Source: Eurosta solidaginis (taxonomy: Eukaryota > Arthropoda > Insecta > Diptera > Tephritidae). From it: 64,000 nucleotides of DNA. Under the pieces are notes generated by a model that saw only the letters and a list, made by a program, of their open reading frames with translations, was not told the origin of the DNA and ran no database searches. Where the stretch lies: NCBI RefSeq assembly GCF_040869045.1, contig NC_090319.1:229517832-229581831 (forward strand), in the 5' to 3' direction. Shown in pieces: positions 47,061-58,470 of this stretch. Numbering within the stretch: position 1 is the first letter of the stretch; each line of letters opens with the position of its first letter. Both the position numbers and the translations under genes were made by a program.

Positions 47061-48580
47061 TTATTATTATAAAGAAGGGGCAAAGGGAAAAACCGCTAAA
47101 CTGATTTCAGCACCCATCATCCCGTGTAGATGGTGCTTTGGTATTTTACCTTACATATTTCAGCTTTTGGTCGGTCGATGTCGCTGAGCTGGCGCTACAT
47201 AATTTGTGGTGTGTTTTAATTTTACCACAAGTGGCGTGCCACCACACCACGAATTCCGAACTTGACTGTTGTAAGTGTATAAAAAAAAAATGCTTGCGAT
47301 TTCACCATTCAACCTTATTTTTCGACATGTATTGTCGATAAAGCTAAAGCCACACTGAGCTGCACTACAGTGCGCTGCAAAATATTCTTCGCATGTATTC
47401 TTACGGAACAATTCACACCTAGCGGCAGCAGCACTGCGCGGCGCGGCCATGAGCGGCAATGTTGATCAAATAGGCAAAAAAGTGGAGCGCCGCTGCCACT
47501 ACATGTCGAACCGCTTAGTGTGCACGCACTTTAATTGCCGTCTTCCAGTGAGTTTCACGGCTCCACCTCACGCTCAACTCTCACGGGAATGCTCTGGATC
47601 ATTGAGAGACTTGAGAAGAGATGGCGTGAAATTTGCACACACGCGAGATGTAATAGTCAGATGCCGCCACTGTTTTTCATTTCACTCATACGGCGAAAGG
47701 CCGTGAGAAGAAAGAGGGAAAAAAAACACAAGAGCTCAGGAAAATGGCGTAAAAATTGCGAATGCGGAACTAATGTTTACATGCGCAGTGCGCCACCTTC
47801 TGTAATTCCATCATGGTCAAGCATTGCAACACAGACGTTAACCTCAGGCAATAATCACTTCGAAAACACCATGTCGCGCTGCCACACTACATGTCGCGTA
47901 TAAAATATCTCTACCAATCATTCGCTGAAGCAGTGAAGTGTGACGTAGACGCGCAGAAAGAAGCAATATTGAGCTCGTGAATGCACAATCTTCTGTGTGT
48001 GATTGTGATGCTTGACTTCTTGACTGTCAGAAGTGAAGTGTAGAAATTTTGACATGGACAAAAATCTACTATACTTTTTCACTTCCTGAATGGAAAAAAA
48101 TCATTATTGTAAAACACGCGGTGGTGAGTATTTAGTATAATGGTAGATTTTATCTCTTTAGTTTAATCATTACTTTTCCCTTTTTATTTCCAGGAAACGC
48201 AGTGGTTTTCTTTGTAGCGTCGCTTTCTACGGTTTAATCGCCCGAATTTGTTTTGCGATTTTTGCATGGCAAATGTAAACGAACACGAACGTAGTGACCT
48301 TGGTATTAGAGTTAAATTATTTTTAAATAAATAACATGCAACATTTGCCAACCTAAATCGTTGCTAAAAGAAGGGTACCTCATAAGTAAAGCGGTTTGTG
48401 TGGAAAGGCAAATATTCGTGTAAGCCAGAAGCATAAAGTTGCATATATAAGATGTGACGACAATATCGAAATAAAATAAAAAACGAAAATTGTAAAAATC
48501 TGATTAAGCGCAGTCTAGAAAATCGGGCGTGTATGAAAAATAATTGTGAAAATTTGGAAAAAGTGCAAAGGCAAGAACGA
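47061..48580. other. interval without recognised gene; possible plus-strand promoter and intron
   Basis: Mixed-composition sequence with a TATAAA at about 47901. A donor-like GTGAGT near 48123 and a pyrimidine tract ending TTTCCAG near 48195 give a plausible ~70-bp intron on the plus strand. Open frames at 47449-47706 and 47535-47903 (plus) show no domain. Host sequence captured in K is possible but unproven. Confidence 0.3.
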
Positions 48581-48599
48581 ATTTTCATACAATATTTAA

Positions 48600-48848
48600 T
48601 TGACTGCAAGCTTTTACGTGCTCTTTTCATATTGGACTGAATACTTCTCATATGCGAGAATATTAGAATCTTGTGTTGTACCACCCGCATTACAAGACTA
48701 TTGTACCACAGATGATATACAATTGCTGACTCATAATATTCCAGAAGTATTGCTGTCCAAGTATCAAGTACATGTTCGATGTCGCGGTGTAATTCCGGCA
48801 AGAGGTTACATTGTTGGTGCTAGGAGAAATGAAAATATGACGGTTTGA
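48600..48848 (+). CDS. hypothetical 82-aa frame
   Basis: A complete frame of 82 codons rich in aromatic and Val/Leu residues with three Cys, ending before a GCAGCA-rich stretch. I do not recognise it. It has a more protein-like composition than its surroundings and could be an exon, but an antisense frame (48364-48801) overlaps it and no splice sites are certain. Confidence 0.2.
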   Translation: MTASFYVLFSYWTEYFSYARILESCVVPPALQDYCTTDDIQLLTHNIPEVLLSKYQVHVRCRGVIPARGYIVGARRNENMTV

Positions 48849-49400
48849 ATAGCAGTAGCAGCAGCAACAACAGTATGTATTGTACAATGTATACAGCATT
48901 TTTTTGAAAATTTCGATCAAAAAATATTCAGATATCATTGTAAAATTGGGCTTCAATTGTTTTAAGAGCAATATTTGAATGCTTTTCACAGCCATTTTCG
49001 GATCATATTCGTGAAGATATTTCAATCGCCTTGGTTGAGATTTTTGATACATTTTTGAATGCAATTATCATGTATTTATTCTTCGTATCTCATACAAAAT
49101 AGGATACTACTACTTACTCACTATTTAATCAGGGGAAGAAAGCATGCGGAAGTGAGTTGTTTGAACCAAAGGTAACTCGCAAACAACCCATACCAATATA
49201 CACCTGCGACCACAACATCCAGCATCAGCTAGGATCGTCAAAATCTTAAAATACGATATGGTACGGGATGTTGAAGCCATATCCAGGTACATATGTCAAG
49301 AGAATTTCACCCACCTGGGTTTCAAATAGTTCACAACCTTTGTATTGTCTAATGGTTGGAGTTGTATTTTCTGGGACGCCGAAGGTGGAGAAATGTGATT

Positions 49401-49522
49401 GAAAAACCATATTCAGTTTTTGGTCATCAAAGGTATTCCTATTTGATTATTTCTTTTGTTTGAAAAACCATATTCAGTTTTTGGTCATCAAAAGTATTCA
49501 TATTTGATTATTTCTTTTGTTT
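49401..49522. repeat. 61-bp tandem duplication
   Basis: Two head-to-tail copies (49401-49461, 49462-49522) differ at a few positions. The surrounding 48.85-50.4 kb shows no gene I can support. Confidence 0.85.
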
Positions 49523-50428
49523 AATTGTATGATAACTCATTATTTAGTCAGAAAGAGTAATCAAATTGTATTGAAATGTAGGGAAATTCAAAATTTAATC
49601 ACCTAAATGCTGAGTGGGTAATAGAAACAATAGAACTCTATACAAAAGGCGTAGGCTCGGGGGACACCAATAAATATTAGGCGGTATTTATATGCGTTTG
49701 ATGCTAATATTGCAATAAGTTAGAATGGATCATAAGTAGCGTGACTGCACTTTGGGGGTGATAATAAATTGCTTACAAATTTAAATTGACCTCAAATATT
49801 GGGATGAGTAAGGACAATATAAGTATGTTTGTGGTAGCCGAAGAGAAATTTACAAGGTACTTCTACAAAGCCTTATTAGGGTCAGTGCGCGCTTTAAACC
49901 TTATAATCGCTGATAAGACATACATGCACACACATACATCCATACATTGTTTTAGGAGTAGAGTAGCAAAACGGAAACTAAAAATGATCTAACATTCATA
50001 TACATATTTGTCAGACCATATATTTAATACTATTGTAGCTTTTAGCATTATGCAGATGGATGGACCATAACGTGTCATGTTAACACCTTTTCGACGGCTT
50101 CCATATATGTATGTACATACTTATATATCTTGATTTCTTAATATAAACTTAACCAATGCTCGAATTATGGTTGTTTCCTCTTAGATTACTAATCTGCTAA
50201 ACACCACTTCTGCATCACAGGCGATGAGAATAACCCATAGCAACCTGAGGGATTTTCATCCTATATTCCTAGTAGATACTGATCACGAGTCAACTAAGCA
50301 AAAATATGATAAGTTACCAGAATATACTATTGATAACTGAGTAATGCAGTTGCAAACGTATTTATTTGAAGCTTATCCAACATTTATTAAACATATTCAT
50401 GGTGGCGTAGAAAAATAAATAAACAGTG

Positions 50429-51010
50429 ACGGAGAAAGGTCTACATACACCCCCCTTTTCCGCTGGATTGAAAGGCTAATAATTTTCCTGAAAGATGGGA
50501 TTATACCGTGGTATAACTGACTCACTTTGTTTTATTGATTTTCATAATAAACTACAAAAAAACCCTCACTTTAGCATAAAATAGCAAAGTTATGGGAAAG
50601 AAACAAAAAAAAAACAAAAACCAACGTCAATACAGTACACAAATAACCTGTTTTAGTATGAATAACCTCATGTAGCTCTAAATAATGTTGTTTTTTAATA
50701 ACATCTTGAAACCGTCGTGGCGTTGAGGCTACTAAATTCGTTAAAAGGGGTTATACTGTTCTAAATTTCTGTGATGCGTTCTTTGAGGACAGCAGCGCTA
50801 GAAACCGGGTTTTTTTCCATGCCTAAAGCCATTTAGTATGCTTTGGAGCCTAATTTCGGAAAACATAACTTCCCCAAAATTATCGTTTTGCTCCAATACC
50901 CCGATCGGTGCTTCATAGGGTAATTTTGTTTTTTTGAAATAAAGTTTAAATAAAAATGATTGGAAACCTTTTGTGCTCCACGCACGTGAGAAAAAAACTT
51001 TGTGCGCTAA
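50429..51010 (-). mobile_element. Tc1-like transposon remnant
   Basis: One end has a CAGTGACGGAGAAAGGTC-type terminus next to TA-rich sequence at 50429. On the minus strand (about 50905-50660) a decayed C-terminal Tc1 transposase region is legible (LKERITEI, stop, NSITPF, then LNATTVSRC), corresponding to the LKE.I...W..I...SMP.R signature. Multiple stops. The other end was not found. Confidence 0.5.
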
Positions 51011-51147
51011 ACTATCAGCTTTTAAATTTTAAGGAAAACCCTTTTTTTTTTGTCAGCCATGAAAGTCTTAGAGGAGCATGTTGAAGATATGCCACTATCA
51101 TGAGTAAAATTTTGGGAACGTGTTGGTTTGGCCCCCATTTGTTTGTT

Positions 51148-51505
51148 TGTATGAATGTGACTCCGCCAAATAGGAGGTGTGTGAATGGCTCCGCTAAACA
51201 TAGGAGCGTATAGTTCACTCATGCCAAAACATAGGCAGTTGTATGAATGTGACTCCGCTAAATAGGAGGTGTGTGAATGGCTCCGCTAAACATAGGAGCG
51301 TATAGTGCACTCATGCCAAAACATATGCAGTTGTATGAATGTGACTCCGCCAAATAGGAGGTGTGTGAATGGCTCCGCTAAACATAGGAGCGTATAGTGC
51401 ACTCATGCCAAAACATAGGCAGTTGTATGAATGTGACTCCGCCAAATAGGAGGTGTGTGAATGGCTCCGCTAAACATAGGAGCGTACATTTCACTCATGC
51501 CCAAA
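51148..51505. repeat. 92-bp tandem repeat, ~4 units
   Basis: Unit starts at 51151, 51243, 51335 and 51427 are exactly 92 bp apart. Each unit is itself an imperfect duplication around GAATGTGACTCCGCCAAATA and GAATGGCTCCGCTAAACATA. Short frames across it are artefacts of the repeat. Confidence 0.92.
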
Positions 51506-51957
51506 GCAAGGCCATGGGCGCATGAAAGCAAGTCTTGCGCCGAGGTGACTTAGTTAAGTTGTATATATAGATATGGCCTAACCCACGCGTTCCCACTTGA
51601 GCTCGTATTCACCTTTATCCAAACATTAGGCAATCTTAACCCAATGCCATCTGCAAAGGTGTACTACTGTTTAGATAAAATATAGGTTTGCAGACAGGAA
51701 ATTCTCCTGTTGTATAATAATTTCATGGCTGATAGGAAAGAGCTTTTAAACCTAGACCTATTTTAAAGAGCAATGCAATTGGCCAGCCGCATCGTTGTTT
51801 TGAAATTGGTTCCTAAGGAGTGTTACATGAAGGGTTTGCTGGTCTTGGATAATTTTTAATAGGATAATAAAAATTGTAGACAAGCTTTAGATCCCTAATT
51901 CGGTGTCACACCCTGACTAGAAAAGAATTGGAATTAGGGAGAATGAGAAGTGGGGTA
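51506..51957 (-). other. interval downstream of BEL integrase
   Basis: No gene seen; AT-rich with no recognisable motif. It would be the 3' untranslated part of the original BEL element. Confidence 0.4.
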
Positions 51958-54413
51958 TTAAAGATCTCCGACCCTCTCCTCGCAAGGAGGAAGCAGGACC
52001 AACTTTGTGATTGGTCTCGTCGTGTGCCCTCTCGCCGTATCAAGCTCGACGACTCGAACTCGATTGTCGACTCCATAATGGAGTTTGGTTATTCGTCCTA
52101 ATCTCCATTCGTTCGGAGGTAAATTTTCCTCTTTTATGACTACCAGGTCCCCTTGTTTCAGATTGGCTTGTGGGTGTTTCCACTTGGTGCGTTTTTGCAA
52201 TTCGGTGAGATATTCGGACTTCCACCGTTTGCAAAACGTTTGATGTAATGCCTTCAGCTTCTCCTAGCGGTTGACAAGTGAGGCCCGATTCTCACTGACG
52301 TCAATCTCTGGTGCGGCTAGTAGATGACCGCCAATGAGGAAGTGTCCCGGAGTGAGTGGTTCCAAGCTGGACGGGTCGTTGGAGGAGGGGCTCAGAGGTC
52401 TCGAGTTGAGACAAGACTCAACTCTGCAAAGAAGGGTCCTGAACTCCTCCATAGTAAATTTGTAGTCCAACGCTATCTTTTTGAAGTGGTTTTTAAAACT
52501 TTTGACTCCAGCTTCCTACAGTCCGCCCATATGAGGGGCGGCTGCAGGTATGAAGTGCCATTGAAGGGTTTGGTGAGAGTACTTCGATAGGGTTTGGTTA
52601 CGCGCATCGGCGAGGAAAGCTTTGAGTTCGGATCGAAGTGCTCGAGAGGCACCGACGAAGTTTGTTCCGTTGTCGGAGCATATGTTCTTCGGACATCCTC
52701 GCCTGGCGACAAACCGATCGAAAGCCGCTAAAAAGGCGGCGGTACTGAGGTCACTCGCGACTTCTAAATGAATCGCCTTGGTGGCAAAGCAGACAAAGAG
52801 GCAGACGTAACCCTTTGATATGCGGCATCCTCTTGCGCTATAAGATTTGATGTCAAACGGTCCGGCAAAATGTACCCCCGTATTGGTGAAAGCCCGGGAA
52901 AAGGTGGTTCGCTCTGGAGGTAGATCTCCCATCAGTTGGGTTTGGGTCCGTTTGCGGAATATGGTGCAGGTTTTGCAATTATATATGACCGATCGGATCA
53001 TATTTTTTACCCTAGGAATCCAATATTCTGTGCGTAGGCGACGAAACATCAGTTGGTTCTCACCATGCAGGGTATCTTTGTGGATGAACTGGACAAGAAG
53101 TCGTGTGAGCCGGCAGTCATACGGCAGAATGATCGGGTGCCGTTCACTGTAGGGAATATCCTTGGCCCCTGAAAGACGACCGCCCACCCTCAATATGCCC
53201 TTTTCATCGAAAAGGGGGGTAAGAGGCAGGATCTCACTCTTTGATCCGATGAGTTTCCCGGATTTTAAACTCGAAATTTCCTCCAAATAATGCTTCCGTT
53301 GGTAGAGAGTTATTAAACGATTTGTCGTGGCCTGAATTTCATTGGGTGAAATGAAGTACGATTCCGCTTTAAAGGAAGATATTGTTTTAGTATTGGTTCT
53401 TTGCGAAAACCTTATAATATATGATATGACCCGCAAGGCTCTAGAAAGTTCTGAAAACCTTTCTAGGATATCCTCATTTCCACTTATTTTTGATGTGGTA
53501 AAGGCTTTTACGCGCTTTTGCTCAATATTTGTCTGATACTCCTTTTCTTGATTTGGCCACTTTGAATTGTCTTCTTGTAACCAAGAAGGTCCCTGCCACC
53601 ACAAGGAGCTTGCGACTAGGTCTTTTGCTGACATCCCTCTGCTGGCCAAATCTGCTGGGTTTGATGCAGACTACGTGGTGCCAGGCACTGTTCCCTACCT
53701 TTTCTACGATTTTGGTTACTCGATGAGCAACAAATGTTGACCAAGAGCAGGGAGGTTTTTTAATCCACGCTAAAATAATCGTTGAGTCAGTCCATAGATG
53801 TGTATGGAATTTTCCCAAGTTCAGGTTTTCGCGCACTGATTCTAATGTTTCGGCTAACAAGACTGCTCCACACAGTTATAATCTGGGTAGCGAAATTGTT
53901 TTTACGGGAGCTACTCTTGTTTTCGCCATTAGCAGGCTGACGTGGACCTCCTCATTAACCCTTGCCCTAAGAAATATTGTAGCTTCATAGGCTTTTTCGG
54001 ATGCGTCGCAGAACCCATGTAATTCAACGTCCGCATTTAGTGTAAAATTTACCCATCTTGGTATCTGTATATTGTTAATATCCGGGTAGTCCTCCATAAA
54101 GGTTTGCCATTTATCTAGGGTATGTGTGGACACTGTCTCGTCCCAGTCAGTTCCTTCCAGCCAGATGTTTTGCATTATGATCTTGGCTACTATGATGACT
54201 GACGCGAGCCATCCCAAAGGATCGAAGAGTTTGGCGATCGCTGAAAGTATTGCCCTTTTCGTCAGGACCTCACGATTTTGGATAGGTTTTGCGGAAAAAT
54301 AGAAATAATCCGAATGCGCGTTCCATCTGATGCCTAATGTTTTGACTGTACTCGCATCCTCGAATTCCAGAAAATCTTCGTTTAGCAAGTGGGATTTTGG
54401 GATTCCTTTTAGT
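51958..54413 (-). pseudogene. pol: element K pol, RNase H and integrase part
   Basis: Downstream of the LINE4 insertion the BEL polyprotein continues. The A17/Pao RNase H region has KRAILSAIAKLFDPLGW, HGFCDASEKAYEA and WTDSTIILAWI. A stop at 53876 follows SLPRL and a frame change occurs near 53660. The integrase zinc region is HKDTLHG...NCKTC. The catalytic core has GVHFAGPF, where the first catalytic Asp is expected but His is found, then CSDNGTNF. A stop at 52516 replaces the Trp before EAGVKS, where the catalytic Glu lies. Another stop follows near 52264. The C-terminal DUF5641-like end is KQGDLVVIKEENLPPNEWRLGRI. Confidence 0.85.
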
Positions 54414-54468
54414 TGTTGTTGTTGTTGTTGTTGTAGCAATGCTCGCCCCACCTAATAGCCGCGACCGA

Positions 54469-57400
54469 TCACAAATTGTCATCAATATCCTCTAACGGGA
54501 GTCCAAGGAAACTTGCCGTTTCAACAGGGGTGGACCATAAGGAAAGGGGTGTTAGAGGCGTTGGTTCCACATTACAATTAAAGAGATGGTTGGTGTCATG
54601 TGGGGACACATTGCAAGCAGGGCATACATTTTGTATGTCGGAGTTGATTCTGGATAGGTAAGAGTTTAACCTGTTACAGTATCCAGAACGAAGTTGAGCA
54701 AGAGTGACACGCGTTTCCCTGGGGAGTATGCGTTCCTCTTCTGCGAGTTCTGGATATTTTTCTTCAAGTACTGGATTCACCGGGCAATTCCCGACATAAA
54801 GGTCCGACGCCTGTCTATGGAGTTCACCAAGGACCTGCTTGTGTTTTTCCGCCTCATACGGCTGGGTTCTCAGGTGCCGTATTTCCTCAAAATGCTTACG
54901 GAGATGACTCCTTAGGCCCCTAGGCGGTGCTCGTTCGTCAATCAGATGTCTGTTGGGATGCCCAGGTTTCTGGGTATTCAACAGAAACTGTTTGGTCAGC
55001 ATCTCATTTCTCTCCCTGATGGGGAGTATTCTCGCCTCATTATGCAGATGGTGTTCTGGGGACATAAGAAGACAGCCCGTGGCGATTCTGAGAGCAGTAT
55101 TTTGGCAGGCCTGTAGTTTCTTCCAGTGGGTAGTTTTTAGGCTTGGCGACCATATGGGTGACGCGTAGCACGTAATCGGCTGGCTAATTGCTTTGTATGT
55201 GGTCAAGAGCGTTTCTTTATCTTTTCCCCAGGTACTGCCAGCAAGGGATTTGAGGATTTTATTACGGCTCTGAATTCTTGGAACAATTGCGGTTGCGTGC
55301 GCACCAAAATGTAGATCCTGATCAAACGTCACACCCAAGATTTTGGGGTGTAGGACAGTCGGTAGCGTAGTGCCATCGACGTGGATGTTCAATATGGTCG
55401 ACATTTGGGGCGTCCATGTTGTAAATAAGGTCGCGGAAGATTTAGTCGGTGACAATGCCAGGTTTCGCGAGGCGAAAAAACTGGAGAGATCAGGGAGATA
55501 GCCGTTTATTTTATTGCATAGCTCATCGATCTTTGGGCCTGGGCCTGTAGCCACTATTGTGCAGTCATCGGCGTAGGAAACGATTGTGACTCCTTCCGGT
55601 GGTGAAGGTAGCTTAGATATGTAGAAATTAAACAAAAGCGGGGATAGGACACCACCCTGTGGCACCCCTTGTTTAATTCTCCTTTGTTTTGATGTTTCGT
55701 TTCTGAATTGCACCGATGCCTGCCGACCACCCAGATAATTTGCGGTCCACCTTTTAAGACATGGGGGAAGGGTAGACCCTTCCAGGTCTTGCAGTAACGA
55801 GCCATGGTTGACCGTATCAAAAGCTTTTGATAGGTCTAACGCTACGAGTACTGTTCTATGGTGGGGATATTGATTCAAACCGTAATTTATCTGGGTGCTA
55901 ATGACATTTAGCGCGGAGGTAGTGCTATGGAGTTTTCTGAAGCCATGCTGATGGGGCTAGCTGCAAATGTGCTTGGAAATAAGGGAGCAAAATGGCTTCA
56001 AGCGTCTTTGCCACTGGCGATAGGAGAGATATCGGACGATATGACTCACCTACGTTAGCTGGTTTCCCAGGCTTTAGTAGCGGGACCACCTTGGCCATTT
56101 TCCATTTCTCGGGTATGACAAAGGTGGACACAGACAGGTTGAAGACATGCGCTAAATATTTGAAACCCTCTTTCCCTAGGTTTTTAAGCATCGGCATGGC
56201 TATGCCGTCTGGGCCCACTGCTTTGGATGGTTTAGCGCGACCAATGGCGTCCTCAACCTCTCTAGCGGTGATGGTAATTGGTGACGTGCTGAGTTTGTGT
56301 TTATGTGCGTGTCTATTGGCTCTCCGTCTATCTTTGTCGACCGTAGGATGCATTATATATTGTCGGCAGAAAGCGCTCGCGCATTTTTTCGCATCCGACA
56401 GCACCTTATCGCCAAAGGCGATGGAAACTTTGTCTTTGTGCTTAGTCGGATTCGATAGGGACTTTACGGTGGACCAAAGTTTACCTACACCGGTAGAGAG
56501 GTTACAACCTCTTAGGTGCTCTTCCCATTTCGCCCGCTTGTGTTCGTCCACAAGCAATCTGATGCGTTGGTTTATATCCCTTATTTGGGGGTCGCTGGAT
56601 CAAGCTGTCTTATAAGGTCGCGTTCCCTCGCTAAGCTCGCGGCCTCCGCCGGGAAGTGGGGCCGGATTTCGGGAATTCTCCCGGCGGGAATGAAATGTGC
56701 CGAGGCGGATTCAATGACCTTACGGAAGGCACGCTCCCCTTGGCGGGCATCAGTCGGGATAGGGAGGGCAGCAAAGCTGTTGTCTGTTGCAGATTTGTAT
56801 TCTTCCCACTTTCCTTTTTTGAAGTTTATGAAAGTGCGTTTTTCGGTGACGATGAAATCGGCGGTACGCTCGAACGAAATAAGTATGGGCAGGTGGTCGG
56901 ATGCCAATGTTACCATCGGCTGCCAGTTGACGCAGTTTACGAGTTCTGCGCTCACGATTGAGATATCTGGCGAGCTATGACAGCTTCCTACCATACGTGT
57001 GGGGGCGTCTCCGTTTATTGTGCAGAACGTCGTTTCGTCTATTTGATCCGCCAACATCTCACCCCTACTGTCCGCCCGCAAGTTTGAATGCCATAGGTCG
57101 TGGTGGGCATTGAAATCGCCTAAGATAATGCGATTGTTGCCAGTGAGTAAGGCCTCGATATTAGGGCGGTATCCACTGTGGCAACAGGTGACAGGAGGGA
57201 TGTAGATGCTGATGATTTCTAGATTTGCATCGCCTGACCGGACAAATAGGCCTTGACGTTCTAAGACATTGTCACTGCGGTCGATGCCAGGATCAAATAT
57301 ATGATATTGCACAGAGTGGTGTATAATAAACGCGAGGCCGCCTCCATTTCCGCTCTCGCAGTCTTTCCTGTGGACATTATAACCAGAGCAGGTCTGCAAT

Positions 57401-57645
57401 GAAGATCTTGCTGTGAGTTTAGTCTCTTGAATCGCAGCAATGCGGATGTTGTGCCGCTTCATGAAATCGACTATCTCCGTAATCTTCCCAGTTAGTCCAT
57501 TACAGTTAAACTGCAGATTTCTGAAGTGCATGAGGGGTGACGCCGCCACTCTAGGGGTAAGTGAGGGGTGACTACGCCTAGGTTGTGGAAGGCCAGGACG
57601 CAATTGCTGTTGTGGCCTTGGGACTGGGCGCCCTTGGGCAAGCAT
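54469..57645 (-). pseudogene. LINE4 endonuclease and reverse transcriptase
   Basis: The AP endonuclease (57530-56830) has LQFNCNGL, AIQETKL, GGGLAF, LGDFNAHHDLW and SDHLPILI. The frame shifts at about 56580 and again at about 55925. RT has KAVGPDGI, YRPISLLS, VALDLSKAFDTVNH, QGVPQGGVLSP and catalytic SYADDCTI (about 55570). A C-terminal CPACNVSPHDTNHLFNC motif (about 54640-54590) ends the protein just before the 3' UTR. Catalytic residues are retained; frameshifts disable this copy. Confidence 0.88.
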
Positions 57646-58448
57646 TGGGGTACCCGGATGATTTGGGTTTGCGACCTGGCAACATGGCGCGATGAAACCC
57701 GTCGAGGGGTTGCCGTCGCGGAGACCAGAACATCTAGTAAAGTGGCACCACCCAAGGCAGGAGCTACATTGAGCGGATGTCGCAAACCTGTATATTCTGT
57801 GCTGGCAGACGGTGCAAACGGAGGCAGGGAGTAAGAGTCTGTTTCCCTGACCTGCACGATTGCTGCCAGAAAAGAGGGGGGAGAAGAAGACGGGGGCAGG
57901 GGCTGATGCTCAGCATTGCTACCAGCTCTACTACGAAGGTAGTAGTTATGAGTGGTATCAGCTGTTTGAGTTGTTGGCGCCGTGGGGCGCGAGCAGCAGC
58001 GGGTACTTGTTGTGGCTTGCTGAGCAGCGAAGCTGCTGGAAGGTAGTGGGGATACGCTTAGGCGTACACTACGGGACGCCCTTGGGCGTGAGCAGCAAGG
58101 AGCCACAAAAGATTTATAAAAGTTACGTGGACGTCGGGTTTTGGGATCAAGCCCAGAACTACCTGTCCGATGCAACCATCCCTTGCACGAGACACACTGA
58201 ACAGAGTATGACCGTCCTAAAAAGATTCTTTTCTGGCAAATGCAGCAAAACCATTTCTCAGGACCGGGGTCAGGAGACGGACCCGGATTGGGTTCGATAC
58301 CTTCCCGGAGTAAGAGAATATGTAGCAGTCCTGCTGCAAGGAGCTGCTGGGAGGATGACAATTTGTGGGAGGGACGAAACAAATTAAATGGGGTCACACT
58401 GAAATGACAGTCCTTGGTCGGGAAAAATCCCGAGTCGCTCCGGTACAT
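57492..58448 (-). pseudogene. LINE4 N-terminal protein: 2A-like motif plus PHD-like finger
   Basis: Starts at ATG 58448. Residues 42-57 form a hydrophobic run followed by GIEPNPGP (58301-58278), very close to the 2A ribosome-skipping consensus (D-V/I-E-x-N-P-G-P). Next comes a Cys/His cluster (WFCCICQKR, QCVSCKGWLH, further Cys at about residue 118), resembling the PHD-type finger of some CR1/L2 LINEs. A Pro/Ser-rich linker follows. The frame goes out of phase near 57645, where the endonuclease frame begins, so the last ~50 residues are probably wrong-frame. Confidence 0.75.
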
Positions 58449-58470
58449 AGAACCGACTGCCTTGGGAAGC

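Larger units (their letters stand above)
54414..58470 (-). mobile_element. LINE4, full-length CR1/Jockey-group LINE
   Basis: It is flanked by the 13-bp duplication GATTCCTTTTAGT (54401-54413 and 58471-58483), which also marks where the BEL pol resumes. The 3' end on the minus strand is a (CAA)n tail (54414-54434). The 5' UTR is only ~22 nt before the first ATG. It contains PHD-like N-terminal domain, endonuclease, RT and a C-terminal Cys motif, in a frame broken about three times. A second copy starts at 63901. Confidence 0.92.

Noticed and set aside
48364..48801. 145-codon minus-strand frame
   Set aside because: Composition is dominated by hydrophobic and basic residues from AT-rich DNA, overlaps a plus-strand frame, and has no recognised motif.
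50429..51010. Intact Tc1 transposon
   Set aside because: Only one terminus and a stop-filled C-terminal transposase region are visible.
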